Below, piece by piece: positions 54,955 to 64,000 of a stretch of 64,000 nt of DNA. This DNA is from Rosa chinensis (lineage: Eukaryota; Streptophyta; Magnoliopsida; Rosales; Rosaceae): NCBI RefSeq assembly GCF_002994745.2, contig NC_037093.1, positions 44,744,384 to 44,808,383 on the forward strand, read 5' to 3'. Position 1 is the stretch's first letter, and each line of letters starts with the position of its first letter. A program made the position numbers and the translations under genes. Under the pieces are notes generated by a model. That model did not search any database and was not told where the DNA came from. It saw only the letters and a list, made by a program, of their open reading frames with translations.

Positions 54955-55275
54955 TCTTTGATAGATTCACTTTTTGATCGCATATTCACATCTCAACTGT
55001 TCAGTTTTTAAGCCCTAATGTATAGATCAGTTCTGCAAATTTTCAGCAAAATTGATTATCATTAAGGTATCGACTTAGATTAAATCAATGATCGAACCGA
55101 ATCTGTCCAACCCGAACCATTCGTGTTCATAATTGTAAATCGCAGTTTTGAATGCCTTAATGATTATCAGTTTGGCTGAAAATTTGCAGAGATGATCTAC
55201 TCATATATACCTAAAAACTGAACGGTCGAGATGTGGATATGCAATCGAAAAGTGGGTATATCAAGGTAATCCTTA
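54955..55275. mobile_element. Foldback MITE (copy 3 of the family)
   Basis: Inverted arms share ATCGCATATTCACATCTCAA / GAGATGTGGATATGCAATCG and GTTCAGTTTTTAAGCCCTAA / ACCTAAAAACTGAACGG. The inner block and the GAATCTGTCCAACCCGAACC spacer match the MITEs at 29467 and 27483. More diverged than the others, and its ends are not directly in TA repeats, although TA tracts lie at 54651-54678 and 55307-55322. Confidence 0.75.
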
Positions 55276-55984
55276 ATTATTAATATGTAAGAACTTAGCA
55301 AAGAAGGGCTATATATATATATATACACACACATATTCATTTATTTTCTGTAATTTGAAAACATATAAGCACAAGAATAATAGCAAACAAGTTACATCAT
55401 CGATCAATAGTTCGTTATCACATTATGTTATCAAATTATCGGTCCATATCGAAGTAATCACCAACCTCGATCATATTGATAGAATTAATTATGACATATA
55501 TATATATATATATATGTATATTGATAAATTAAAGTCTCACAGAACCTGTGTTTCTAGTAAGAGACCTGCTCCATAATTTTTGAAATCGCCTATAAATTAG
55601 TATGTTCGATACAGAAGCATATTGCTCTTTCATATGAAGTTAAAAGGACGGTAATCTTGTGTTTGTTTGACTTGTGGAGTTGCGATAAAGTGAATGTCAC
55701 TGTTTTGGAAATTTTCTCCTTTGGTTGGCTATCGATTACTATAAAGAAATTAAAACCTAAAAACAATGGAATATCTTTAATTTGTTGGTGTAATGATCCT
55801 AGCTATCTTTGACATATAAATTATTGCTTCTTACAAATCACATGATCATGAATCACAACTGATGGATCTTGTAGTATTCAAAATTCAAGATGTGATCAAG
55901 ACAGTACATAACCTAATAGTTTACAACTGTAAGATTCGACGTACCATTCAATTTTTTTTATTCTTTTTTTATAGCAAATAAGTC
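55276..55984. other. Intergenic, no gene
   Basis: AT-rich DNA with two TA/CA microsatellites (55307-55333 and 55495-55516). No recognisable coding sequence. Confidence 0.4.
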
Positions 55985-57313
55985 TGACCTCCAAAATTGA
56001 TATGAGAGTTTCTATTCATACCTCCAAAATTAGTATTTGAACATCCCCACTTAATTGTTGAGAATATATACATCCCACATGGGGAAAATGAGACCTTGCC
56101 TATGGGTTTATAAGGGTTTGGGCCACTCCATCCATTGCCAATTGGTTTTGGATGTGAACCTCAGATTACTTTATCATTAATAGACCTCCAACTTATTTTT
56201 ACAAAGAACCAATATGCTATTTACACCTCCCTAATTTTTCGAAAATGCCCATCGTCTAATAAAATCAATAAAAGTAATTTTTTTTTTCTAGATTATATTC
56301 ATACCTCTAAAATCGGTAATAGACCTCCTTCAAATTTTGAACAATTCACAATCCTATTTTACCTTTGAACAAAAAAAAAAATCTCCAAATGGTAGTCTCT
56401 CTCTTTCACATAATTTTGTCGCTCCTATTTTGTTTCTTTCATCCATACGTATTTTTTAGTCTTTCTTCCAAAATTCTAACTATCATAGTTTGGCTTTTGT
56501 TTCAGTTTGGTTTCTGTTACTGTTATGCTTTCTTGCTTTGTTTTTCTCTTTCTGACCTTCTAACCTCTGTCTACTGCTATTGTATTACAACGACAACAAC
56601 AACAACAAAAGTCTACCAGCTCTCAAGTCTATGAAACTATAGTACAAGAGAATTGAAGTGGAAACAAAGAAATCCAACAATCAGATAGTTAGATAGCATA
56701 ATAGCACCAACCTTTCAGGCCATACCAAGTTAATCGAAAAGCCTACAATTATAGAAGAGTAATTAAATAAAAGGCCATTCAAAGTCAGATCAAACACAAT
56801 TAGATCCTGGACTCCCTAAGGACAAATACTAATCATTATTCCTAATGGCCTGCACAAAAAAACAATGTGCCAAATCGAACCATTTAATCAAACCAATAAC
56901 CAAAATTCCAAGTTTATGAAGTGGATGCTTCTAGTTTTGAGTACAGCAGTACTAATCGAGAACATCATACCATGTAATCAAGTTGCAGAACCAAAATTCC
57001 AATTTTCTCAAGTAGATGCTTCAGGGTTTTATTAGTACTAATCGAGAAACCAAAGTTAGACATTGGTACGATACAATGGTCAGTGATTTTAGGGTTTACG
57101 TTGGAGGAGAAGGTTTTCTCTAAGTTGAAAACTACTAGAGATAAGAAGAGACCGCTTGTTTTTTTTTTTTTTTTTTTCCTCCCCTCTTTTATGTCCTTAT
57201 TGGTAATTTGACATAAGTTGACAAAGTCAACTATTACTTCGAAAAAGAGAGAGGTCCAAATACTAATTTTGGAGGTATAAATAGAAGCTCTCATTTGATA
57301 TTTGGAACTCCAA
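55985..57313. mobile_element. Non-autonomous TIR element, about 1.3 kb
   Basis: The left arm ATACCTCCAAAATTAGTATTTGAAC (56019-56043) and the wider stretch from 55985 are inverted at 57249-57313, giving arms of about 60 bp. Just inside the left arm, 56058-56160 (GTTGAGAATATATACATCCC...TTTGGGCCACTCC) resembles part of a small LTR (TRIM-like), but no second LTR or target duplication is visible. The rest is AT-rich with no transposase. Confidence 0.55.
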
Positions 57314-57635
57314 CTTTTTTCAATTATTCTTCATATTCTAAACATGGTGTTAAGTCATATGAAAAGACAAATAAGGACAAAGAGAGAAAAATAGGAAAAA
57401 AAATATAACATTCAATTAAATTATTTTTCTTTTTCAGAATTTCTTTATATTGCCTATATAGTTTTATAATTTATCGAAAATAATTAAGTAAAAATAATCA
57501 TTTCTATACATGCCCATATTTAATATAAAAGTAAATTCAAAACAATCTGATATGAAATTTCCTTAAACTAAATTTATTGAATATAATAATATAGTTATTA
57601 CTCGATCTTCCAACCCAAAACCCTTGAAGTCCTTT
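57314..57635. other. Intergenic, no gene
   Basis: AT-rich DNA between two TIR elements; nothing recognised. Confidence 0.4.
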
Positions 57636-59688
57636 TAGAGTGTGTTTGGATGAGGGAAAAAATGATGAAATTTAATTGAAAGTGAGGATTTCATAATTCC
57701 TAAAAGCCAATTTTCTCGTTTGGCATTATCAAATTGGAAATTTTAAATTTCTCTGTGAAAAAAAAAACGAAGGAATTCATTATTTAAATTCCTCACTTCA
57801 ATTTCTACCAAAAATATGTGTCATTTACGAATTCCTTTTTAGTATTCAATTTTTATTTCCAAAGCAAGGTTTTTTTCTATGTCATTTTTTTATTTATTTT
57901 AAACTTTCTTAATTTATTATACATTTCAAATCCTAATTTTTTTGTTTTAATCAGTAAAGAACTATTATTAAAGAAGACCTCAATGGAGGTACTGATAATC
58001 GTGATTGAGAACATCACGAATACATGTAGGTGCTAGACCTATCCATACACAACTGTTAATTGCTTCAAAACCTATTCCGGCAAGTCTGTGTGCCACCATG
58101 TTGGTGGACCTTGGCTGATAATCAAGTCGGATGCTTGGGATTTTCTGAATGGAACTTTGTATGTCATCAATCAATCCTCCATTAGCTAATAGAGTGTAAT
58201 ATGAGCAGAGAGCCTCAACAATAGCCATTGTGCTATCACTCTCAACCACCACCTATTGTACTTGGAGGGAGACAAGTAAATCAAGACCAGCACGAATGGC
58301 CATGAGCTCACATTGCTTCGGAGACGCAGCATGTCCAACCGGACTAGCAAATGCTGCTACAAATCTTCTTGAGGCATCACGTAAGACTCCTCCTACTCCT
58401 CCCTTAGTTGTCGATGATAAGAACGCAACATCCACGTTCAATTTAAAAGCTTCATGCTCATCAAGTTTCCACTTAAATCGTGATTGCACCTTAGGTTTTT
58501 TCACACCTCCTCGAGCTTTTTGAAACTCATCAAGCTAGGAGAAGCTGCTTAATAACACATATGGAGCTGTTTGTTGTGTACCAGACCACAACATGTTGTT
58601 CCTGTTCTTCCACATAGCCCAGATCACCATCATTAAACGTGCAAAGCTGTCAGAACTCAATGTGATTGCCCTTTCCAGCATCCACTCCTTGAAGTTGAGG
58701 GAAGGTAATATGGTAGCTTGAAATTTAAATGGAGGATTCGAGAGTATGGTGGACGCTACCCGGCATTTGCAGAAAAAATGAACGACATCTTCTATTCGGT
58801 GATCACAAAGAAGGCAATTGGTGTCTCCCTCATACCCTTTAGTAAGCAGCCTTTCTTGAGTGGGAAGCAGATTATTACATGCTCGCCACACATAAATACT
58901 CACCTTTCCAGGCACTTTGGCTTGCCACAAAGTCTTCCAGAGGTCTTTGAATGGATCTCCGTTTGATGTTGCGATAAGTGTTCTGCATGACTTCCACTCT
59001 TGCAATCCAATACTCAGACTTGATAGAATAATTTCCTTTCTTCTTCGGGCTCCAGATTAACCGGTCCGAACAGTGATTTCGGCTTAGAGGAATACAAAGA
59101 ATTCGTGAGGCAATGTCATGAGGAAATAAACTTTGAATTGCAGTTGCTTTCCACTGCCAAGTTGTATTATCAATGAGGTCTGTAACTTTGTTAAAAGAGG
59201 TGTGTTGAGGTTGAATAGGTTGATAAGTAGCTTGCACTGGAATCCACCTATCACTCCAAATGTCAACTTGTTCACCATCTCCAATTTTCCATTGTATGCC
59301 CACTTTAAGTACAGCCCTGCCTTGTAGTATACTTCTTCAAGAGAAGGAAGGAGAGTCACCAACTGTAGCCTCCCAAAATGAGCATTGAGGAAAGAACATA
59401 GCTTTATATAACCTAGCAATCAAAGAGTGTGGATTGGAGAGAATCCTCCATCCTTGTTTAGCAAGCATAGCAATATTGTAAGTATAGATGTTTTTAAAAC
59501 CCATACCTCCCTCTTGCTTGGTTAAACAAAGTCTCTCCCAACATCTCCAATGGATTTCAAATCCTAAATAGATACAACCAAATAATAGAAACTGCAATTA
59601 CTGGAATTTTAGATTGATGGAGTTAAAGATTCTATCATTTATAAATTCCTATGGATTTTATAATTTTCTCATCCAAACTCACCATTAG
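57636..59688. mobile_element. hAT-like MITE split by a LINE
   Basis: The left end GAGTGTGTTTGGATGAG and the inverted right end (CTCATCCAAACTCACCATT) resemble the common GTGTTTGGATG ends of plant hAT-like MITEs. About 300 bp on the left and 80 bp on the right belong to it, separated by LINE sequence at about 57955-59610. The target duplication was not resolved. Confidence 0.5.
57955..59610 (-). pseudogene. 5'-truncated LINE (L1-type): end of RT, zf-RVT and RNase H
   Basis: On the minus strand from high to low coordinate: end of the RT domain (59597-59337; CLTKQEGGMGFKNIYTYNIA, then MLAKQGWRIL), the spacer (59303-58875; the SDRWIP motif at DIWSDRWIPV), the zf-RVT zinc region (59005-58535; LWQAKVPGKVSIYVWRACNN, then LPTQERLLTKGY and CLLCDHRIEDVVHFFCKC) and a C-terminal RNase H of the plant type (58504-57980; FKLNVDVAF, GGVGGVLRDASRRFV, ESDSTMAIVEAL). 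Two or three frame changes separate the pieces. The catalytic RT core and ORF1 are missing, as expected after 5' truncation. L1-type plant LINEs carry this RNase H; it helps in copying. Confidence 0.9.
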
Positions 59689-60046
59689 CAAATTCAAAGG
59701 GATTCCAGGAACATATCAAGATCGAGAACCAACCCTCTGATTAATTTTGGTGGATGAGTGACATACTCATAAGAGAGCAATATCATGTGATTTTGATTCA
59801 TTTTTCTTCTCGTGGTTGAAGATAGAGATAAAAAGTAGAGTAATAAATTGTTGTATCTCATGTTCAAGGGTGTTTTGATAAAATTAAGGAGGTCTACTTA
59901 ACATCTCAAGTATTCTAAAATGTAAATTAGATGTGTAATAAGTATGGGATGTCTTATTTAGGTGAGACCTCATTTACTTAGGTGAGAGCATCTTTAGCAA
60001 TACTAGCCATTTTTTAGTCAAATTTTAGCCAAAATAGCTAAAAAGT
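59689..60046. other. Intergenic DNA ending in a hAT-like MITE terminus
   Basis: 59995-60046 (GAGCATCTTTAGCAATACTAGCC) resembles the end of GAGCATCTCCAGC-type hAT MITEs and is cut at 60046 by the start of the CACTA-like sequence. No gene upstream of it in this interval. Confidence 0.4.
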
Positions 60047-60720
60047 CACTGCTACAATAAGTTAATCAGACGACAAAGATTTGGAGTTGTGTGATGACCA
60101 GCCTCACTGTGGTCTAAACGAGTGTTGTGTGATTGAAAAATCACACAACGGTGATTCCACCGTTGTGCAATATCCATTTCCTCAACAGATATTTAGTTCT
60201 ATTGTGCGAATTCTACACAGGCATGTGCCCGGCATGGCAGTCGCCGGGATGCCTCGGCACATTCAGACAACAGAAAAAGAAGCTTTGCTGTTGTCTGAGA
60301 TTCATAACACACAACAGATATAACTCATTTTTTGTTGTTTGAGGTTCATAACACACAACAGATATTACTCATTCTTTTTTGTCTGAGATTCATAACACAC
60401 AACAAATATTGCTCATTTTTTGTTGTCTGAGATATGTAACACACAACCAAAGTGAAATGATCACCCTTATCTGTTGATTCACTCAGACAACAGGATGATT
60501 TTATTTCTGTTGTTTGTTATGAATCTCACACAACAGAATTTTATTTTCTTTTGTTGTTGGTTGTTAGTTCACACAACAACTATATTTGGTTATCTGTGGT
60601 GTGAATATTGTATTCAAATTGGGTAACAACCAGTGACTGTTGTAGGAGAAGCCTCAATTTTGAATTCTTTTACATTCATACAACACATTGTTTTGTATTA
60701 TGTTGTATGACTAAACCTTG
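60047..60720. mobile_element. CACTA-like element, left terminal region
   Basis: It begins CACTGCTACAATAAG, close to the CACTA consensus, followed by a dense field of short words in both orientations, TTGTGTGA / TCACACAA and TTGTCTGA / TCAGACAA, as in En/Spm subterminal regions. One pair forms a hairpin (GTTGTGTGATT...AATCACACAAC, 60124-60149). No matching right end was found inside the window, so the element either continues past it or is truncated. Confidence 0.6.
60290..60448 (+). repeat. Tandem repeat, 43-46-bp unit, about 3.6 copies
   Basis: Units start GTTGTCTGAGATTCATAACA, include CACAACAGATATNACTCAT and begin near 60290, 60333, 60379 and 60422. They lie in the CACTA-like subterminal region and look like amplified transposase-binding sites. 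Confidence 0.85.
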
Positions 60721-63700
60721 AACAACAACAAGAATATCAGTATAAATGTTTGTCCAAAATAATGCTCAATATATTACCATATAAACAATACTCTAATCCA
60801 TACCATTCAAGTACCATTATTCAAGCATCAATACATTCAAGTAACAAGATAATGCAACAAACAAGAGCATTCTTAGCTAGCTACACATGAATAAAAAACA
60901 TTCCTATTCTCGATAGATCTTAGCCTTCAGCTACCATTCGCTTCTACAAAACCTCGAATGTTTCACTCACTGGTCTGCAAGATGCAAACTAAGGGCGATA
61001 TGATTATCACCATATGAAATAGAATATCCAAAACCTATAGGAAAAATGAAGCACTGTGATACTAAACTGTACCGACTCTCCATGTCTGGAAGTATATAAT
61101 AGGTTTCAAAGGAAACTTTCCATTTGTTCCATCACCTTCTAGTATTGAATGCCTATCTCAACTTTAAATTTTGCAGCTTCTTGTTTGTACCTTTTAGACC
61201 TGAAGATATTGCCAAAAATGAGCAATCAATTAAGATATGAGTATCAATCCGTCTTGATCTACAATTTTTAATTGTTTGTTTACACTAGCATTAAGAGCAT
61301 CGAGCCATTCTGTTTTATATTTGATTCCAGTTTACAATCTATATTAAGCCTAGCACAGTACACATGCACTAGTAATTGTTTGTACAGTTAAAACAGCTCA
61401 TTACGATCATAATATCACAAAGTTCATGGCATGGAAAGGCTTTAGATAGTACACAAACTTTAGGACCAAATGTCACAAACTCATGTAGCCAAAGCCTGTA
61501 AGCATTACCTTTGTAATAAATAAAATGTCCACAATGAAAGTCCAATCTTTAAAGAAGAAAAGAAACCTGGAGTGCAATCAACCAAAAGAAAAGCTATGGT
61601 ATCAGCATATGCAACAAAGCTAACCAGCAATAAAGTGAAATATAACAAGGCAAAAGCAATATAGAACAATCTTAACCAACCAATTGCTGAAAACTGAACC
61701 ACCAATATTAATACCCAAACTTAACAAATTCAACTTGTATAAAACTCTAGTAAGAAAACAAGGGGAGTTCTCAATTTCAAAGAAAATAATGACAGATAGC
61801 ACATTCAGAGGCACTATAAATTAAATAGATAAATAAATTACACCAATAACCAACATTTACCTATGGAAACTACAATTACAGTTCCCCCTACATTTGGAGC
61901 AATACCAGTGTATGAATTTCCCAAGTTGCAATTACACACAAACTAATATTCGGTATAATACAGAAATTAACTAAAACATTATTCAAAACAAAAACAAAGT
62001 ATATGAGATGCAATACCTTGGCAGATCTATCTCATTTCTATGAGTAACAATTCCAATTAAAAATCCAGCAAACTGTAAACAATACTAGTAACTTGAGTAG
62101 AGACAAACTGGTACAAACCATTTTGGTTTCATCTCGATACTGGGCTCAAATAAAAAATGATCAAATAGAAAGGCTTTTCTCACCTGTGGTATTCAGCATA
62201 GTCAAAGTCATAGCTAATCGGCAGCTCAAATAACCTTAACATACAATTCACATCTGCCAAAAGGAAAAGAAAAAAAAAAAAAAAAAAAAAAAAGACAAAC
62301 ATCAATAACTATATAGCTTCAAATTCAGCCCTGGATTCAACTTCTTTAGGCATCATCAAGAAACTTGAAAATATAATATCCCTGCTGACTTGTTTTCCTC
62401 ACCTTGAATGCTTGAGTGACAACTGGAAAACCGCATAATCAAGAGGCATATCAGATTTCATTTTCTCCTCCGCTCTAGTTCCTTTACTCCATAGGCCTCT
62501 TTATATAGGGAAATAAATCTTATATAAACGGAGTGCATATTAGGAAAGGAACTCAGATTAACCATCAAGTATATAGTGCATATAATGAAGTCGGCAACAG
62601 AGCTCCATTAGTACTAATAAAACTAAACCACATGCATATAATGTGAGAGCTTACCTTACATGTGAGAGCTCCCTCATAATGATTTGGTTATTCATGCCCA
62701 TAACTGCCATACAAGAAAACCATACCAGATCTGAATTCAAAAAGGTTATTAAACATATCAACTGCACTAGAAGGCATGTTCTATTAATACCTATCAACTA
62801 TTAATCCTCTTCTCTCACATTCACTTATTTCAAGTCCACGCATGTAAATGAAGAGAACTACCAGTTACACCAGAAGTTAGAAAACAGAGCCTTGAAACAA
62901 TCAACACAAGCCAGCATTTGCTCCAAAATGCTACCTCTGCATATCGAATCAAGTTCAAAATAAAGGAACCAAACTTCTGAACACTCAAGTAATTGAAAAC
63001 AAGCTCAAGTAAGTAAAACCAAGAAGCAGCTGAAACAAATTGTTTTCATCCATTGATACTTGGATAGATTAGTGACAAAAGAGAAGAAAAGCAGGAACTT
63101 CGAATTCCATGTTCTTCTTATGAACCCACAGCACAAGTACTCAACTATATTGAAGCAAAACTTCAAAATTCAGAAGCTAGAGACCTAAACTACCAAGGCC
63201 CTTATTTCTTATCATTTCGTTTCAATGAAAGCATGAAACTTTTGAAACTTTCAGAGAGAACTCAGAAGAAAGCACAAGTACCTTGACATTTTCAGGGAAT
63301 TCAGGAATCTTTTACTAATCAGTTGAGACCTCCGTCAACCATATATTGGGAAACAATGCCTGTAAATCCTACCCACCATGAATATCATTACTTTGTTTCC
63401 AGAGAAACCAAAGGAAGAAGAAGAAAAAAATGCAAAGACAGTTAATTTGGGAGAGATGGAGAAGCTGAATTTCTTCATCTGAAACCTAATACTTCAGAAG
63501 AAATAAACCGAGAGACAGAGATATGTTAGCTTCCTAATAATGATTACCCTAAAATCTGTAAAAGCACTAATAAACACGCAGCTAAAAGAACTGATAATTT
63601 CTCAAGTTAAATATAAATGTAGGTTTGCTATATAAAGAATTTAAGAGTAATTCAGAACATGTAGGAGCTAGGAGAAAATACGGAAGATACAATTAGTTTA

Positions 63701-63955
63701 TATGATAGATGATTCTTTGCAATGAAAATTAGTTGCCATTAGGTGGTACTAAAAACTTCCCATTACCTATGTAAAGGAAAGAACCTCTAAAATATGGGGA
63801 GAAATGCCAATATTTACAGTGGAGGGGAACCTTCAAAGAGCTGGGAGGAAATAAATTTTTTTGGTGGAAAGAAGGAACAAAAATAAGCTATTTGTTGGGT
63901 CCATTGGTTCTGTAGTTTGGTGGGTAGAGAAAGAAGAAGGGAAAAAAAATAAGAG

Positions 63956-63958
<3 letters not shown>
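60721..63958. other. 3.2-kb region with no gene recognised
   Basis: AT-rich DNA with short frames only. A poly(A) run lies at 62268-62293. A minus-strand frame at 61705-61505 is hydrophobic but unlike any family I know. The composition (scattered short frames, T/C-rich minus strand) would suit large introns of a minus-strand gene or the inside of the CACTA element, but nothing decides between these. Confidence 0.4.

Positions 63959-63959
<1 letters not shown>

Positions 63960-64000
<41 letters not shown>
63960..64000. repeat. (GA)n microsatellite at window end
   Basis: About 20 GA units, preceded by an A/G-rich stretch, running off the window end. The same GA/CT type occurs five times elsewhere in the window. 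Confidence 0.97.

Noticed and set aside
61505..61814. Hydrophobic minus-strand frames that might be a membrane protein
   Set aside because: Short overlapping frames, no conserved motif, and hydrophobic codons are expected by chance in T-rich DNA.

Overview
This window looks like nuclear DNA of a dicot plant, possibly of the Rosaceae (the family is an inference from the general character of the sequence, not tested). The evidence is AT-rich intergenic DNA, one complete plant-type HMG-CoA reductase gene, and a dense, nested set of plant transposons: Ty3/gypsy, Ty1/copia, L1-type LINE, SINE, hAT, Mutator, CACTA and several MITE-like foldback elements. There are no operons, CRISPR arrays or recognisable rRNA or tRNA genes. 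Only one protein-coding gene is complete and convincing, HMGR at 10201-11988, and it has no introns. Two shorter host-gene pieces lie about 7-8 kb downstream: an ERF-type N-terminus and a CYSTM-like first exon.

Layout. 1-3.3 kb: the end of a CACTA element, then a broken Ty3/gypsy pol (minus strand) and a probable LINE tail. 3.5-6.9 kb: an old tandem duplication, one copy interrupted by about 1.2 kb that includes a LINE reverse-transcriptase scrap. 7.1-9.5 kb: a hAT element with an 8-bp target duplication and a long-TIR MITE. 9.9-12.2 kb: HMGR with TATA box and 3' flank. 12.4-15.1 kb: an LTR-like block with an internal minisatellite. 15.7-17.1 kb: a TIR element. 18.7-19.9 kb: the ERF and CYSTM-like fragments. 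20.2-25.2 kb: two solo LTRs in tandem. 26.5-31.7 kb: a GC-rich retroposon-like block, foldback MITEs in TA repeats, a 30-bp minisatellite, a kinase pseudogene cut by a TE, and an LTR fragment. 32.1-34.7 kb: a Mutator-like element with 300-bp TIRs and a FAR1-type transposase pseudogene. 36.1-42.6 kb: a complete copia element with identical LTRs, intact gag and wrecked pol. 43-49.1 kb: a TIR element split by a 3.4-kb solo LTR, then a poly(A) retroposon split by a small solo LTR. 50.5 kb: a SINE. 51.0-54.4 kb: a CACTA element carrying pieces of PMS1 and RPS6. 55-60.7 kb: more MITEs, a 5'-truncated LINE and a CACTA terminus. 60.7-64 kb: nothing recognised, ending in a GA repeat.

The main lessons are structural. 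Target-site duplications can be read directly for eight insertions (five exact, three with one mismatch), so boundaries are precise there, and a duplicated segment (35475-35957 versus 42885-49215) gives an internal empty-site control for two of them. The most interesting items are the two-gene CACTA capture (a mismatch-repair gene and a ribosomal-protein gene in one element), the copia element whose identical LTRs contradict its decayed pol (implying trans-mobilisation), the intronless but promoter-bearing HMGR, and the recurring minisatellite at the same relative place in four different long LTRs.
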